Of a DNA stretch of 64,000 nucleotides, positions 1-11,084 are shown one piece after another. The translations under genes and the position numbers were made by a program. Source of the DNA: Synechococcus sp. WH 8016 (GTDB lineage Bacteria > Cyanobacteriota > Cyanobacteriia > PCC-6307 > Cyanobiaceae); the NCBI RefSeq assembly GCF_000230675.1, contig NZ_AGIK01000003.1, positions 124,001 to 188,000 on the forward strand, given 5' to 3'. The notes beneath the pieces are model-generated. The model was given only the letters and a program-made list of their open reading frames with translations, was not told the DNA's origin and searched no databases. Numbering within the stretch: the stretch's first letter is position 1; each line of letters starts with the position of its first letter.

Positions 1-2322
1 TGAGTCGGTGAGCCGACCATCGTCGAGCACTTGGAGCAGCACATTGAACACATCCGGATGGGCTTTCTCCACTTCATCCAGCAGCAACAGCGCATAGGGG
101 CGACGCCGAACAGCCTCGGTGAGTTGGCCACCCTCCTCGTAGCCCACATACCCCGGAGGAGCCCCAAGCAAGCGCGCTACAGCGTTGCGCTCCATGAACT
201 CACTCATGTCGAGACGAACAAGCGCCTCCTCCTCGTCGAACAACAGCGCGCCAAGCGCTTTCGCAAGCTCCGTCTTGCCCACGCCTGTCGGTCCTAGAAA
301 CAAGAATGAACCCACCGGACGGCGTGGGTCTTTCATGCCAGCACGGGCACGACGAATCGCCGCCGCTACGGCCTGCACCGCCTCCGGCTGGCCAATCACC
401 CGCTCGGCAAGACGCTGTTCCAGTTCCAACAACTTTTGACGCTCACCAGCGAGAAGGCGCTGGATCGGAATCCCCGTCCAACGCGCCACCACATCAGCGA
501 TATCAGCCGCTTCCACCTGTTCTCGCAACAGCGCAGACCCCTCCTCCTGGGCCTGACTCAGCAACTGTTCAAGATCGGCGCGGCGTTGCTGGACGCGATG
601 CAATTGGTCGTACTGAAGCCGGGCCGCTTCCTCCAAATTCCCGTCCCGTTCTGCTTCGGCAATGGCATGGCGAAGGTCTTCATCTTCCTGAAGCAACTGA
701 CGCAACTCCTCGAGCTGCTCGCGTTCGGCCTGCCAACGCTCCCGGAGCTGACCCAGTCGGTCAGACGCCTCAAGACGATTGCGCTGGAGCTGAACCCGTT
801 CCCCTTCCGGCGCGTGCTCCGCAGCGAGAACTGCCAACTCCACTCGACGGAGATCAGCCTCGGCATCCTCCACTACCTGGGGTTTGGAGGTCACATCCAT
901 CTTCAGCTGAGCAGCGGCTTCATCGATCAAATCGATCGCCTTGTCCGGTAAACAGCGGTCACTGATGTAGCGATCCGCCAACTGTGCAGCCGCCATCACC
1001 GCCTCATCGGTGATGGTCACCCCGTGATGCAGCTCATAGCGCTCCTTCAATCCACGGAGGATCTCCACACTGAGTTCGATCGATGGTTCCTGAATCGGCA
1101 CCTTCTGAAAGCGCCTGTTCAAAGCCGGATCCTTCTCCACCGTGCGGCGATAGTCCTCTGGAGTGGTGGCGGCAATACAGCGCAACTCCCCGCGTGCGAG
1201 GGCCGGTTTCAACAAACTGGCCGCATCCGCACTGGATCGGTCACTGTTCACCACCGTGTGGAGCTCATCAATGAACAACACAACGGCCGCTTCCGGATCG
1301 CTCACCTCATCGAGAACGGCCCGAAGACGTTCCTCGAACTGACCGCGGAATTTGGCTCCAGCGATGAGGGCACCGCCATCAAGGGCAACAAGGCGCAAGC
1401 CCTGCAGGGATTCCGGCACCTCACCAGCAACGATCCGTTGGGCCAGGAGCTCTGCCACAGCGGTCTTGCCCACTCCAGGCGCACCAATTAAGACCGGGTT
1501 GTTTTTGCCGCGTCGCGACAGCACCTTGATCAAGCTGCGAATCTCGCCGTCCCTACCGATCACTGGATCGAGCAGTCCAGCGGCCGCAGCAGCGGTGAGA
1601 TCGCGGCCGTAGCTCTCCAGCGCTGTCGGTTCGCTGACCAACTCATCAGAGCGATCCATCCCATCGCCCTGGGGCGGAGGCGATGCAGCCCTTTGCCCTT
1701 GTTGTGGCTGAGCTGAAGCAGGCTGCACGGGAGGCATCTGCGCTGGCGGCATCTGCACAGGAGGCATCTGCGCTGGAGTCATGGGTGCAGGAGAGGCTGC
1801 GGGGAGGCGCGACCTCGGGGGAGGAGGCGCAATAACGCTTGAAGCCGACCGATCGGGCGCTCGTGTCAGCTCTGCTTCAAGCCGATCGGCGGGCAGACCA
1901 AATTGAGCAAACAACTCCGCACCCACACGAGGGTCGCGCCCCATCGCAATCAAGAGGTGGGAGACATCGATTAACCGGGAGCCCCAAAGCGAGCGCACCC
2001 GATCCGCCTCCTCCAGCAAGGATTCGAGATCCTCTCCAACGAACAGATCCTCGCCCCGCGCCATCGGCTGCTCAGCCAAAAAGCCCTCGAGTCGATCGAG
2101 CAGGCGATCCATCGGCAGAGGTAAAGCCCCAGCGACACGTCGATAACGCTCATCGCTGAAGAGCACTTGCAGAAGATGCTCAACATCGAGGTCCTCATGA
2201 CGCCAACGACGGGCCACATCCTGCCCAGACAGCAACAGTTCCCATGCGTCATCACTGAAGCGATCAGGCTCTGACGTCAGGCTGATCGGAGGCTCAAGGC
2301 TGGTGCGGGAGGTGGATGTCAT
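1..2322 (-). CDS. clpB: ClpB-type AAA+ disaggregase, 3' end cut by window edge
   Basis: Hsp100 disaggregase that threads aggregated proteins through a hexameric pore using ATP, with DnaK as partner. I read 774 codons from the ATG at 2322; about 90-100 residues are missing beyond the left edge. Seen in order: a Clp N-domain-like region (about 1-150), a Pro/Met/Gln-rich linker with pentapeptide repeats (181-200), NBD1 with Walker A GAPGVGKT (near 280), pore loop GAKFRG and Walker B FIDELHT, a middle coiled coil (about 480-600), then NBD2 with Walker [10 protein letters not shown] (near 675) and GAPPGYVGY. The N-domain and the repeat linker are unlike classical heat-shock ClpB, so this may be the second cyanobacterial paralogue (ClpB2 type). 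That assignment is inference. It starts 15 bp after gloA and is probably co-transcribed with it. Confidence 0.93.
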   Translation of the reverse strand, partial: MTSTSRTSLEPPISLTSEPDRFSDDAWELLLSGQDVARRWRHEDLDVEHLLQVLFSDERYRRVAGALPLPMDRLLDRLEGFLAEQPMARGEDLFVGEDLESLLEEADRVRSLWGSRLIDVSHLLIAMGRDPRVGAELFAQFGLPADRLEAELTRAPDRSASSVIAPPPPRSRLPAASPAPMTPAQMPPVQMPPAQMPPVQPASAQPQQGQRAASPPPQGDGMDRSDELVSEPTALESYGRDLTAAAAAGLLDPVIGRDGEIRSLIKVLSRRGKNNPVLIGAPGVGKTAVAELLAQRIVAGEVPESLQGLRLVALDGGALIAGAKFRGQFEERLRAVLDEVSDPEAAVVLFIDELHTVVNSDRSSADAASLLKPALARGELRCIAATTPEDYRRTVEKDPALNRRFQKVPIQEPSIELSVEILRGLKERYELHHGVTITDEAVMAAAQLADRYISDRCLPDKAIDLIDEAAAQLKMDVTSKPQVVEDAEADLRRVELAVLAAEHAPEGERVQLQRNRLEASDRLGQLRERWQAEREQLEELRQLLQEDEDLRHAIAEAERDGNLEEAARLQYDQLHRVQQRRADLEQLLSQAQEEGSALLREQVEAADIADVVARWTGIPIQRLLAGERQKLLELEQRLAERVIGQPEAVQAVAAAIRRARAGMKDPRRPVGSFLFLGPTGVGKTELAKALGALLFDEEEALVRLDMSEFMERNAVARLLGAPPGYVGYEEGGQLTEAVRRRPYALLLLDEVEKAHPDVFNVLLQVLDDGRLTDS
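1723..1782 (-). repeat. Four 15-bp tandem repeats in the clpB linker
   Basis: Four direct 15-bp units (1723-1737, 1738-1752, 1753-1767, 1768-1782) encode [15 protein letters not shown] and a first diverged MTPAQ. The units stay in frame, so copy-number change would lengthen the linker between N-domain and NBD1 without breaking the protein. Confidence 0.85.
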
Positions 2323-2337
2323 TGGGTGGGGGCGTGA

Positions 2338-4131
<1,794 letters not shown>

Positions 4132-4496
4132 GGCTCCAGATCCCTCGTCCCCACTCTGGGGTCACCAGCAAAGGAGCAAAGGGTCACTGCTCATGCAGCT
4201 GACCCTATGAATTCCGCAGACCTCAACGGAGGACCTGTCGCTAGATCAGGGATACGTGATGCAAGGAGCAGGAGCTACAACTCCAATTACCACCGCCAAC
4301 AACGCATAGCGGCTTCAATTCCCCAAAGATCGAGAATCTTTTCACGCCAGGAACATTGAAACAATCCGCCAGTTTTCCAGCAATGAATTAACAGCTCTTC
4401 AAGAACGTCACTGAATTTTCGATCCGCTCGAACAGTGAGCAATTGGTTCAATTAGCTCAACTCAACGCATTTACTCTTAAAAGGAAAGAGTGCCCA
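4132..4496. other. Intergenic region between eno and the UbiB-like gene
   Basis: 365 bp between two converging genes. Apart from the hairpin at 4180-4206 I see no open frame, RNA gene or repeat. The half near the kinase gene is AT-rich. Confidence 0.6.
4180..4206 (+). terminator. Hairpin downstream of eno
   Basis: AGGGTCA (4180-4186) pairs with TGACCCT (4200-4206) and CTGC (4187-4190) with GCAG (4195-4198) around a TCAT loop, with a single bulged C. It lies 49 bp after the eno stop. No T-run follows, so it may be a 3' stabilising structure rather than a classical terminator. Confidence 0.45.
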
Positions 4497-6185
4497 TCAG
4501 GACGAACGTTCCGTTCCTGACAAATTCTCAATCCGTCCATCCCGGCGCAGTTTCATTTGCAGCTTTAACCAACCCATCCCAACCGGAAGGGCCGCGCCTA
4601 AAGGGAGCAATGCCCAAAGGGGCCGAGAGCTGGCACCCATCAAAGCGGCTGCAACAGCAAGGCCACCAAGCAAGACCGATTGTCCAATCGAATGCTGAGC
4701 CGCCACCATTCGTCGGAACTGACGGTCTGACTCACCCATGCGGATCTGGAGTTGCAGATCCCCTTGTTCCAGGCGCTCCAGGCTTTCATCCAACCGACGG
4801 GGAAGACCCACCGCTCTTGAACTCAGAGCGCCGACCTGACGGCCAAATTCATTCAAAAGATCGTTGGAGCCAGATCCACTGGAAGTCATGAGCGGCAGCA
4901 GATAGGGCTTGGCAATCGCTACAAGGCTAAAGCCGGGATCAAGACTTTTGCCGACCCCTTCAAAGGTGGAGAGGGCACGCATCACAAAAATCAGCTCCAC
5001 TGGCAAGCGAAACGGCTGCCCGTACACCAGTTCGTAAAGGTCGCCCGATAGTTTTTCAATCACGGAGCTACTGAATGGCGGCGTGAGCGCCTCCTTCAGC
5101 ATCAAACGCACCAAACGCCGAACAGGACCCACATCAACACCCGTGGCGATGACACCAGCCGCTTGCATCTCATCCACAAGGGACGCCGCATCCCTTGCCG
5201 CAGCAGCTCTCACCATCCCCCCCAACCGCCTGCGTAGGCGTTCGGAAAGTTGCCCCATCATCCCGAAGTCGTAGTAGATCAGCGCTCCATCGGCCGCCAC
5301 CGCCAAATTCCCGGGATGGGGATCGGCATGGAAGAACCCGTAGCGCACCAGCTGCTGCAGGTAGCTCGCTGAGCCGATTTCCGCCACCTTTGAGGGATCA
5401 ATGCCAGCTTCTAAAAGGGCCGCACGATCGTTGATTTTGATCCCTGGTAAGTAGTCGAGACACAGCACGCGCCTGGTGCTGAGCTCCCAAACCACCCCAG
5501 GCACTCGGATGTTCGGATCATCGAGAAACTGCTGACGAAACCGTGCGGCATGCTGAGCTTCAAGACGGAAATCAAGCTCTCGGAGCAACACACGCCGACA
5601 TTCCTGCGCCATCGCCACCCAGTCGCGCCCTCGTCCCCATTGGGGATGACGCTGAAGCACAGCAGCCACCTGCTGCATCACCTCGAGATCCAGGCGAAAA
5701 AGCCGTTCCAATCCGGGGCGCTGAATCTTCAGCACCACCTGGCGACCACTGCGAAGACTCGCCCGATGCACCTGGGCTAAGGAAGCCGCCGCGATCGGCT
5801 GCTCATCTAAATCAATGATTTCTGCGCAACGGGCACCAAGCTCTTCCTCAAGAACGGTCTGGGCACGGTCAAAGGAAAAGGAGGGAACACGGTCCTGCAG
5901 TGCCGCTAATTCAGAGACCCAGCCGGCTGGCAACACATCCGGCCGAGCTGACAACAACTGACCGAGCTTGATAAACGCCGATCCAAGGTGAAGAAGCTCC
6001 TGCGTCAGCCACCTTGCACGCAATTGCTGGCGAGCTGCGCGACGCTCCGGAGTGGGACCACCCGGGTAGCTAAAAGCCCTGGCATCCCACCAGAGGAACA
6101 ACAGGAGAGTGAGAACAGCTCGCCAAATACGCAGTCCGCGGAACGCTCTACGCAGCAGGGCCTTCAAGCGACTGATCAGGATCAC
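4497..6185 (-). CDS. ABC1/UbiB-family atypical kinase
   Basis: Member of the ABC1/ADCK/UbiB family, membrane-associated atypical kinases/ATPases linked to quinone or prenyl-lipid metabolism; in cyanobacteria the substrate is unclear. 562 residues. Seen: an N-terminal hydrophobic stretch (about 22-33), the family KxGQ motif as KLGQ (73-76), the Ala-rich nucleotide loop in QPIAAASLAQVH, HADPHPGNL catalytic loop and YYDFGMMG in place of DFG, then C-terminal hydrophobic segments (about 505-545). Its ATG overlaps the stop of the small gene upstream by 4 bp, so the two are translationally coupled. Confidence 0.9.
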   Translation of the reverse strand: MILISRLKALLRRAFRGLRIWRAVLTLLLFLWWDARAFSYPGGPTPERRAARQQLRARWLTQELLHLGSAFIKLGQLLSARPDVLPAGWVSELAALQDRVPSFSFDRAQTVLEEELGARCAEIIDLDEQPIAAASLAQVHRASLRSGRQVVLKIQRPGLERLFRLDLEVMQQVAAVLQRHPQWGRGRDWVAMAQECRRVLLRELDFRLEAQHAARFRQQFLDDPNIRVPGVVWELSTRRVLCLDYLPGIKINDRAALLEAGIDPSKVAEIGSASYLQQLVRYGFFHADPHPGNLAVAADGALIYYDFGMMGQLSERLRRRLGGMVRAAAARDAASLVDEMQAAGVIATGVDVGPVRRLVRLMLKEALTPPFSSSVIEKLSGDLYELVYGQPFRLPVELIFVMRALSTFEGVGKSLDPGFSLVAIAKPYLLPLMTSSGSGSNDLLNEFGRQVGALSSRAVGLPRRLDESLERLEQGDLQLQIRMGESDRQFRRMVAAQHSIGQSVLLGGLAVAAALMGASSRPLWALLPLGAALPVGMGWLKLQMKLRRDGRIENLSGTERSS

Positions 6186-6499
6186 GACCGCTCCTCCATG
6201 CGAATCCCCAGTTCAGCGACCCGAGCTCGCAGCTGATCAATCTTGGTCTGCAAGCTCTCCTCTTCCGCGGATGCAGCCGGCGAGGACTCCGCCTCGACGC
6301 CCCGTCCATCTCCTTCTCGCTCAAGCCTCTCGGCTTCCGCCTTCACTTCCTCCTGAAACAAGTCCCATTCCTGGCGAACGCGATCGGGTGCGTCTTGCAC
6401 CAAAACCGCGAATCCAGCCGCGGCATCGGCCACGCCGTGACCCATCCGAGCGAGCACACGATGCATCGCCGCTCTGAGCAGAGCATCTCGGGAGGTCAT
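6182..6499 (-). CDS. Small conserved-looking protein of unknown function
   Basis: 105 residues from ATG 6499 (MTSRDALLRAAMHRVLARMG). I do not recognise the family. The first half is alpha-helical with AAAGFAVLVQDAPDRVRQEWDLF; the second half is charged and rich in Glu/Ala, with a short coiled-coil candidate (SLQTKIDQLRARVAELGIRM) at the C-terminus. No signal peptide or membrane segment. The stop overlaps the start of the UbiB-like gene (ATGA), which suggests a related job or at least coupled expression. Confidence 0.75.
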   Translation of the reverse strand: MTSRDALLRAAMHRVLARMGHGVADAAAGFAVLVQDAPDRVRQEWDLFQEEVKAEAERLEREGDGRGVEAESSPAASAEEESLQTKIDQLRARVAELGIRMEERS

Positions 6500-6558
6500 G
6501 GCCTTTCGTCTCAACCTTGGAACTGTGGCAGATTCAGGCCTCGATCAGCGATGTTCGC

Positions 6559-7227
6559 TCAAGGAGCGGGAGGCGCCTCCACTGGCGTCACGAAAAACTC
6601 AGGCTCAGCTGGTTCGGGTTCGACAACGACCGACTCAACCACCACTGGGGGTTCCAGCTCTGCGGCGGGAGCCGGTTCGGCCAACGCGGGGAGCTCGGTC
6701 GGAAACGCGTTGGGCGCATCCAAAGGCAGCTCTGGGTCCAGCAACTCGGTGGAAGCTTCGATCTCAAAGGGAGTCGTTTCGTTCAGGGTTGGGATGTCAT
6801 CAACGGGACGGGGCGTGTTCACCACAGCTTGCTGACTGCGCTCACGCTCAATCGCTGCCGCAGCGATGCGCTCAGCCTCCTCTTTGGCTTTGCGCTGCTC
6901 CAATTCCTTAGCGAGCTTGACCTTTTTCAGCTCATCGGCCTTTTTGGAGGCTTTCGCATCGATCTTGTCTTTGGCTGCAACATCAGCCTGAAGAGTGCCG
7001 GACTCTCCATGGCGCAGCCGAAGCACCTCCAGGCTTTCCCCTGGAAATGCCCGTGCTTTAAAAGACTGCGGTTCCGATGCCTGCAATCCAGATCGGATCA
7101 AGACAAAGCGCTGGGTGATGCCGTAACCAAGCGCGAAGCACGCCCCTGCAACCAGAGGGCCGACCCAGAAGCGCGGGCGGGCCTGACGCTTGGACTTCGC
7201 CGTGGGAACTTTGGTCTCAGCGGGCAT
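6559..7227 (-). CDS. Membrane-anchored protein with coiled coil and Pro/Glu-rich tail
   Basis: 222 residues; family not recognised. A basic N-terminus (1-24) is followed by one hydrophobic segment (WVGPLVAGACFALGYGIT, about 22-39), a short globular part, a Lys/Glu/Ala coiled coil (about 85-135) and a low-complexity Pro/Glu/Val/Ala tail (about 150-222). This is the layout of a protein with one membrane anchor and a long extramembrane arm. It is the first gene after the argJ 3' end on the same strand and 59 bp before the next gene. Confidence 0.75.
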   Translation of the reverse strand: MPAETKVPTAKSKRQARPRFWVGPLVAGACFALGYGITQRFVLIRSGLQASEPQSFKARAFPGESLEVLRLRHGESGTLQADVAAKDKIDAKASKKADELKKVKLAKELEQRKAKEEAERIAAAAIERERSQQAVVNTPRPVDDIPTLNETTPFEIEASTELLDPELPLDAPNAFPTELPALAEPAPAAELEPPVVVESVVVEPEPAEPEFFVTPVEAPPAP

Positions 7228-7274
7228 CTGTAGGTCCTCCTCAGCTCCACCATCCTCGCAGCGATGTCCAGACC

Positions 7275-7307
7275 TCAGGTGGTGTAGTCGGCATTAATGC
7301 GAACGTA
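7275..7307 (-). repeat. attL: remnant of the argJ 3' end
   Basis: Read on the minus strand these 33 bp encode [10 protein letters not shown] and a TGA stop, identical in protein to the end of ArgJ at 15136-15168. Bases 7288-7307 (TCGGCATTAATGCGAACGTA) are identical to 15149-15168. The remnant keeps what looks like the original host codons (GAC TAC ACC ACC TGA), and lies 47 bp upstream of the next host gene, as expected of the ancestral argJ end. Confidence 0.9.
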
Positions 7308-7355
7308 ACCTCTTGATTTCAGTCATGCCAACGCTTCTGGGTGAATTGCAGAGCT

Positions 7356-7432
7356 GTTACCCAGGTGTTACCCTTGACTTACATCGAGCAAATCCCAGTC
7401 GTGACGACGTTGGTGTTACCCATCCGTTACCC
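7356..7432 (+). promoter_or_regulatory. Left arm-type repeats (two GTTACCC pairs)
   Basis: GTTACCC occurs at 7356-7362, 7367-7373, 7415-7421 and 7426-7432, all in the same orientation. Within each pair the spacing is 11 bp, one helical turn. A matching pair sits inside the right end. This is the layout of arm-type binding sites for a lambda-like integrase. Confidence 0.75.
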
Positions 7433-7450
7433 AATTCGGCATTTTTAGAG

Positions 7451-8965
7451 ATGCCTGACGGGAACATCCTCGACAAGAGAGGCATACCAACAGACAAAAA
7501 TGCTTATGTATATCGCCGAGCGGACAAAGGCGGACGTTGGTATCTCTATTTCTACGATAAAGAGTCAGGAAAGAGACATCGTTTTGCCTTAAAAACTCAA
7601 AGCGATGACATTCCCGAGCCAACTCCAGCAGGATCAGAGAAGGCATGGATGCTAGGCGTCGAGAAGTTTATTGAATTAAAAGGAAAATCCGAAAGAGGAG
7701 AATCAGTTAGAGGACTAAAATTTGGCGATATGGTTGACAAGTTCTTAGCAAAAGAGCACAAGAAAATAAGTAGAACACCACATACAGGAATATCAGAAGC
7801 ACGATTCCGGCTACTTAAAACTCAATTACGATGGATGAGCGAATTTGTTGGAGATACTCGAAAAGAGATACACAAGATAAGGCGGAACACGTTTCTCAAC
7901 TATGAGGTATGGAGAAAAGAACGTGCCATTCAATATGGTAAAGATACTCCACAAAACACAACCATCAACCAAGAAATATCAACACTGCGACGAGCATTCA
8001 ACGAAGTTGCAGTGGCAGAAGGATTTATCAAAAGAGATTCAATCCCAGAACTGCCAAGTATCAAACTTCCAAAAGACAAGAAGCACAGAAGAGATGATTT
8101 AACCGAGAACGAATGGTTAGAACTAGAAAGATGCTGTCGTCTCTATTGGATTAAGGGAAAGACAAGAATCCTGAATGACGACTATGAGATGGAGAAAAAC
8201 TCTCAAGGCAAATGGAAGACAGAGACAAACATACAAATAGGTAGCGAAAGAGGAAGGACTCAACTCATACACCGCGAAATGCTTTATCTTGCGATGAGAA
8301 TATCAATGGATAGCGGGATTCGTCCAGGTTCACTAAGGAAAATGCAGTGGCGGCACATATCAGAGAACACGACAATTCCAGTTGCTGAACGTAAGACTTG
8401 GGTGCTCATTGACGTTCCCGCAGAAAACACAAAAACTGGAAGAAGTTATCGTTGCAACGCACCAATAGCAAAGCACTTGGAAAGACTGAGAAAGATAAGC
8501 ACATACACCAAACCAAACGACTTCATCTTCCTCAATCAATCAAGAGGAATACAGATGAGCGAGCGTTTGTGGAAAGATTCCATCTCAGAGGCTTTAGTAG
8601 AAGCACGTCTTGCAGACTGGAGTAAGGATGACAGCAACAACTGTCGGAAAATCGATGTACATAGTGGCAAGAACATAACTTGGTATAGTTTCCGCCACAC
8701 ACATATCACTTTACGACTGAATGCGGGAACACCAGTTCCTGTGATTGCTGCCAACTGCGATACAAGTATGAAATACATCGAAGAGCATTACTTCCATTAC
8801 CGCGCTGCAGAGCAAACTGAGATACTTGGAAAAGGAAGAAAATCACTAGGCAAAGCGGAAGAACATCTGGATTGGATTGAAGAACTTCCAAATACCCACA
8901 AAGGAAAAGTAACAACTATCGCAACTAACCGTCGCCGCTCTTCTGCAAAGCAGGTAAACAAATAA
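7451..8965 (+). CDS. Tyrosine recombinase (site-specific integrase)
   Basis: Catalyses strand exchange between attP and attB; here the target is the argJ 3' end. From ATG 7451 it has 504 residues: an N-terminal region with YLYFYDKESGKRHRF that resembles an arm-binding domain, a core-binding helical region (about 90-200) and a C-terminal catalytic domain. Seen catalytic residues: Arg in SGIRPGSLRKMQW (about 291), Arg in YSFRHTHIT (about 415; the usual His of HxxR is Tyr) and Tyr in MKYIEEHYFH (about 447). The frame is open back to a TTG at 7313 with an ATG at 7325, but those bases hold the arm repeats, so I prefer 7451. Codon use is AT-rich. Confidence 0.9.
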   Translation: MPDGNILDKRGIPTDKNAYVYRRADKGGRWYLYFYDKESGKRHRFALKTQSDDIPEPTPAGSEKAWMLGVEKFIELKGKSERGESVRGLKFGDMVDKFLAKEHKKISRTPHTGISEARFRLLKTQLRWMSEFVGDTRKEIHKIRRNTFLNYEVWRKERAIQYGKDTPQNTTINQEISTLRRAFNEVAVAEGFIKRDSIPELPSIKLPKDKKHRRDDLTENEWLELERCCRLYWIKGKTRILNDDYEMEKNSQGKWKTETNIQIGSERGRTQLIHREMLYLAMRISMDSGIRPGSLRKMQWRHISENTTIPVAERKTWVLIDVPAENTKTGRSYRCNAPIAKHLERLRKISTYTKPNDFIFLNQSRGIQMSERLWKDSISEALVEARLADWSKDDSNNCRKIDVHSGKNITWYSFRHTHITLRLNAGTPVPVIAANCDTSMKYIEEHYFHYRAAEQTEILGKGRKSLGKAEEHLDWIEELPNTHKGKVTTIATNRRRSSAKQVNK

Positions 8966-9101
8966 CCACAACCTCTCTATGCACTCTGTATGCCTCTCAG
9001 GCAGCGATTAGACGCTTGTTAGAGAAATACACCTACAACGCCTTCAACGCGCACTGTAGGCGCTTACAGGCGTCAGCTATTCACATTCACTACCCATATC
9101 T

Positions 9102-9893
9102 ATGCCAAGAAAACTAACCAAAGACCAAAGGTACAACCGAAAACGTAGAAAAGACGGTAATAAAGACTTCCGACGTGTACCCAAAGAAGGAAATTTTGAT
9201 GGAGTAAGAGTTACGAGGAAGCAAATCACTTTCTATATCTCTAATGAAGCGTCAGAGCGTTTGCAACAGATGGCAGACAATATAGGAGTATTTAAATGGG
9301 AAATGGCAAGTCGGATGATTCTCAAAGGTTTACCTGGTATTCAATCCTCTGGTTATGCATCTCTTCGAAATCCAGAGGCAATTAATCGATATGAGTGGAA
9401 CGTTCTATACCTTGAACCTGTCATCAAAAGGATTCACTATCGCAGTAGCAAAGCAGACAAGCGAGTGACTATTGATGTCACAAGCACAGCCTGGAACAAG
9501 ATTCATTGCCACAGCACAGCGACAGAACGCTCAATGAGTCAGATATTCCATTCATTGTGTCTTAACTACAAACCGCTTACTAAGGAGCAAAGAGAGACAA
9601 GCAAACTTGCTAGAGAAGAGTATCTGAGAAATCAGGAAGTTCCTAAAGAAGAAAAGACAACGGGCTACTACAAACCATATGAACAACCATCCAAATTCAT
9701 GGATGTGGGTTGGGATTTAATCCATGTTAAAGGTATTCCAGTTGAACATTGGGATGGAGCAGAATTTGACGAGTATTGTGAGTTGATGGATAAGAAGTTT
9801 GCCAAACTCAAACGGGATATGGATGAACGCATAAAACTGAATGATGAACTATTCGGAAAACTCCAGTCATCTGCTGACGAATTAGAGGAATAA
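9102..9893 (+). CDS. Putative double ribbon-helix-helix DNA-binding protein
   Basis: 263 residues, no named family recognised. The N-terminus is very basic (1-30). Two segments have a strand-helix-helix pattern typical of ribbon-helix-helix (RHH) folds: about 40-78 (KQITFYISNEASERLQQMAD then a second helix WEMASRMILKGL) and about 120-156 (KRVTIDVTSTAWNKIHC then SMSQIFHSLCLNY). Two RHH units in one chain occur in relaxosome proteins such as TraY of plasmid F. The C-terminus is a charged helix. Position directly after the integrase suggests a regulator or directionality/partition factor; this is inference from fold pattern only. Confidence 0.65.
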   Translation: MPRKLTKDQRYNRKRRKDGNKDFRRVPKEGNFDGVRVTRKQITFYISNEASERLQQMADNIGVFKWEMASRMILKGLPGIQSSGYASLRNPEAINRYEWNVLYLEPVIKRIHYRSSKADKRVTIDVTSTAWNKIHCHSTATERSMSQIFHSLCLNYKPLTKEQRETSKLAREEYLRNQEVPKEEKTTGYYKPYEQPSKFMDVGWDLIHVKGIPVEHWDGAEFDEYCELMDKKFAKLKRDMDERIKLNDELFGKLQSSADELEE

Positions 9894-10215
9894 AGTCGCC
9901 TGACACAATCGACACCAAACCACAGGTTAAACCTAGTGGTAGTCGAGTATTTGATTCGCATGTACGCTCGATGTCCATTAATTAGGGGAGAAAAACTCCT
10001 AAAAGACAAACAGTCTTTGTCTTCGAGCGTAGCGAGAAGTTAATGACACACCAAGAGCGTAGCGATTGGAATGTGGAATTAATCTACTAACTACTAACAA
10101 GAGGATTCAACCGAGACTGAATACTGATGAATTAGATGTCAATAGACATACGATTCATCCTGATTCAACTGTCTATGAATCCTTATAACCAATTATTCAA
10201 TCTAAGTATTTATCT
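9894..10215. other. Intergenic region with hairpin and short repeats
   Basis: 322 bp without a gene. A perfect hairpin (AAGACAAA 10003-10010, loop CAGTC, TTTGTCTT 10016-10023) may end the transcript of the double-RHH gene. GAGCGTAGCGA occurs twice just after it (about 10025-10035 and 10053-10063). Confidence 0.5.
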
Positions 10216-10446
10216 ATGGCAACAACAAAGGGTTTAACTCTGAAAGACTACAACTGGATTAATAGCAAGTGTCGTGCCATCGCCAAGATGGAGCATCATG
10301 GTGTGAAGGAACGTTTTCTAAGGAATGAACTCTATGTTCTTGGCGTTTTTGCCTTTAGGAATTTTCATGGTGCTGATATGCCAGAAGATATGCTTCATCC
10401 ATCCTTGAATTACAAATTGCTTAGTCACGAGAGGCAAGCGGTTTAA
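10216..10446 (+). CDS. Small hypothetical protein of the argJ element
   Basis: 76 residues (MATTKGLTLKDYNWINSKCR...). Not recognised. Predicted soluble and helical with basic residues, no signal peptide, single Cys. It is followed after 21 bp by another small gene in the same direction, so the two likely form one transcript. Confidence 0.6.
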   Translation: MATTKGLTLKDYNWINSKCRAIAKMEHHGVKERFLRNELYVLGVFAFRNFHGADMPEDMLHPSLNYKLLSHERQAV

Positions 10447-10467
10447 ACAAATACCTACCACCTCAAT

Positions 10468-10911
10468 ATGAATACCTTAGTTCGTACTCAAGGATATGTG
10501 ACTGACGCTCATGTTCTTGAGCCATACGCTAAACATTCCTACGAAATCAAGCGATATGAATTATATTTATGTCCTTCTGATTGCACTCACTTCTACGACT
10601 TAGAATATCGCATAGAGGAGTTAAAGCGAGAGTATGAGAAGCAACAACCTTTCCATTCCTCACGCGACTCAAATCACGATACCCATCCTGCTCTTAAAGA
10701 TAGAGCATTCGATGGTGATTGTCTCAAATTCGAGTCACTACACAGTCCAAGATTGGAAGGCGAGTTCTCATTGCTCGCCTATGATGATCAGTTGATTGGC
10801 AAGTTTGTCCAGGTTGTTGGACATATACAGATACAAGAGCTAGGTAATTGTTTCTTGTCTTTCCATATCCTTGAACCAGCAGTTCATCCCGCTCATGGAT
10901 GGGATGACTGA
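10468..10911 (+). CDS. Hypothetical protein of the argJ element
   Basis: 147 residues (MNTLVRTQGYVTDAHVLEPY...). Not recognised. Mixed alpha/beta composition, with a charged helix (YRIEELKREYEKQ, about 46-60), many His residues and a beta-rich C-terminal half (FSLLAYDDQLIGKFVQVVGHIQI). The stop codon lies at the edge of a strongly folded intergenic segment. Confidence 0.6.
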   Translation: MNTLVRTQGYVTDAHVLEPYAKHSYEIKRYELYLCPSDCTHFYDLEYRIEELKREYEKQQPFHSSRDSNHDTHPALKDRAFDGDCLKFESLHSPRLEGEFSLLAYDDQLIGKFVQVVGHIQIQELGNCFLSFHILEPAVHPAHGWDD

Positions 10912-10918
10912 CTTTATC

Positions 10919-11036
10919 GCTGGCATTTCACCAGCACTCGACTGAGGTGATACAGACGACAAGTTTAGGTGGTGTTTGTTCGTCTCGATGGTTTGATTCC
11001 ATCTTCAGTCATTGCCATCAGAACAGCGCATTCTGA
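10919..11036 (+). ncRNA. Folded non-coding segment with tRNA-like arm
   Basis: Three perfect hairpins, each with a 7-nt loop: GCTGG/CCAGC (10919-10935), GATGG-TTTGATT-CCATC (10987-11003, the shape of a tRNA T-arm) and TCAGAA/TTCTGA (11018-11036). GACTGAG (10940-10946) can pair with TTCAGTC (11004-11010) as a 7-bp acceptor-like stem closing 71 nt, and AGACGA (10954-10959) pairs with TCGTCT (10980-10985). There is no D-arm and no proper anticodon loop, so this is not a normal tRNA. It may be a decayed tRNA, a tRNA mimic or an unrelated RNA. Confidence 0.35.
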
Positions 11037-11084
11037 ATGGTGTTGAACATAAGAGCGCGTTTCTAGAAATAACCACTTAACCAA

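Noticed and set aside
7275-7307. tRNA gene as the integration site
   Set aside because: The duplicated segment translates as the ArgJ C-terminus on the minus strand and does not fold as a tRNA 3' end.
10940-11011. Canonical tRNA gene
   Set aside because: T-arm and acceptor-like stem are present, but there is no D-arm and no 7-nt anticodon loop with U33.
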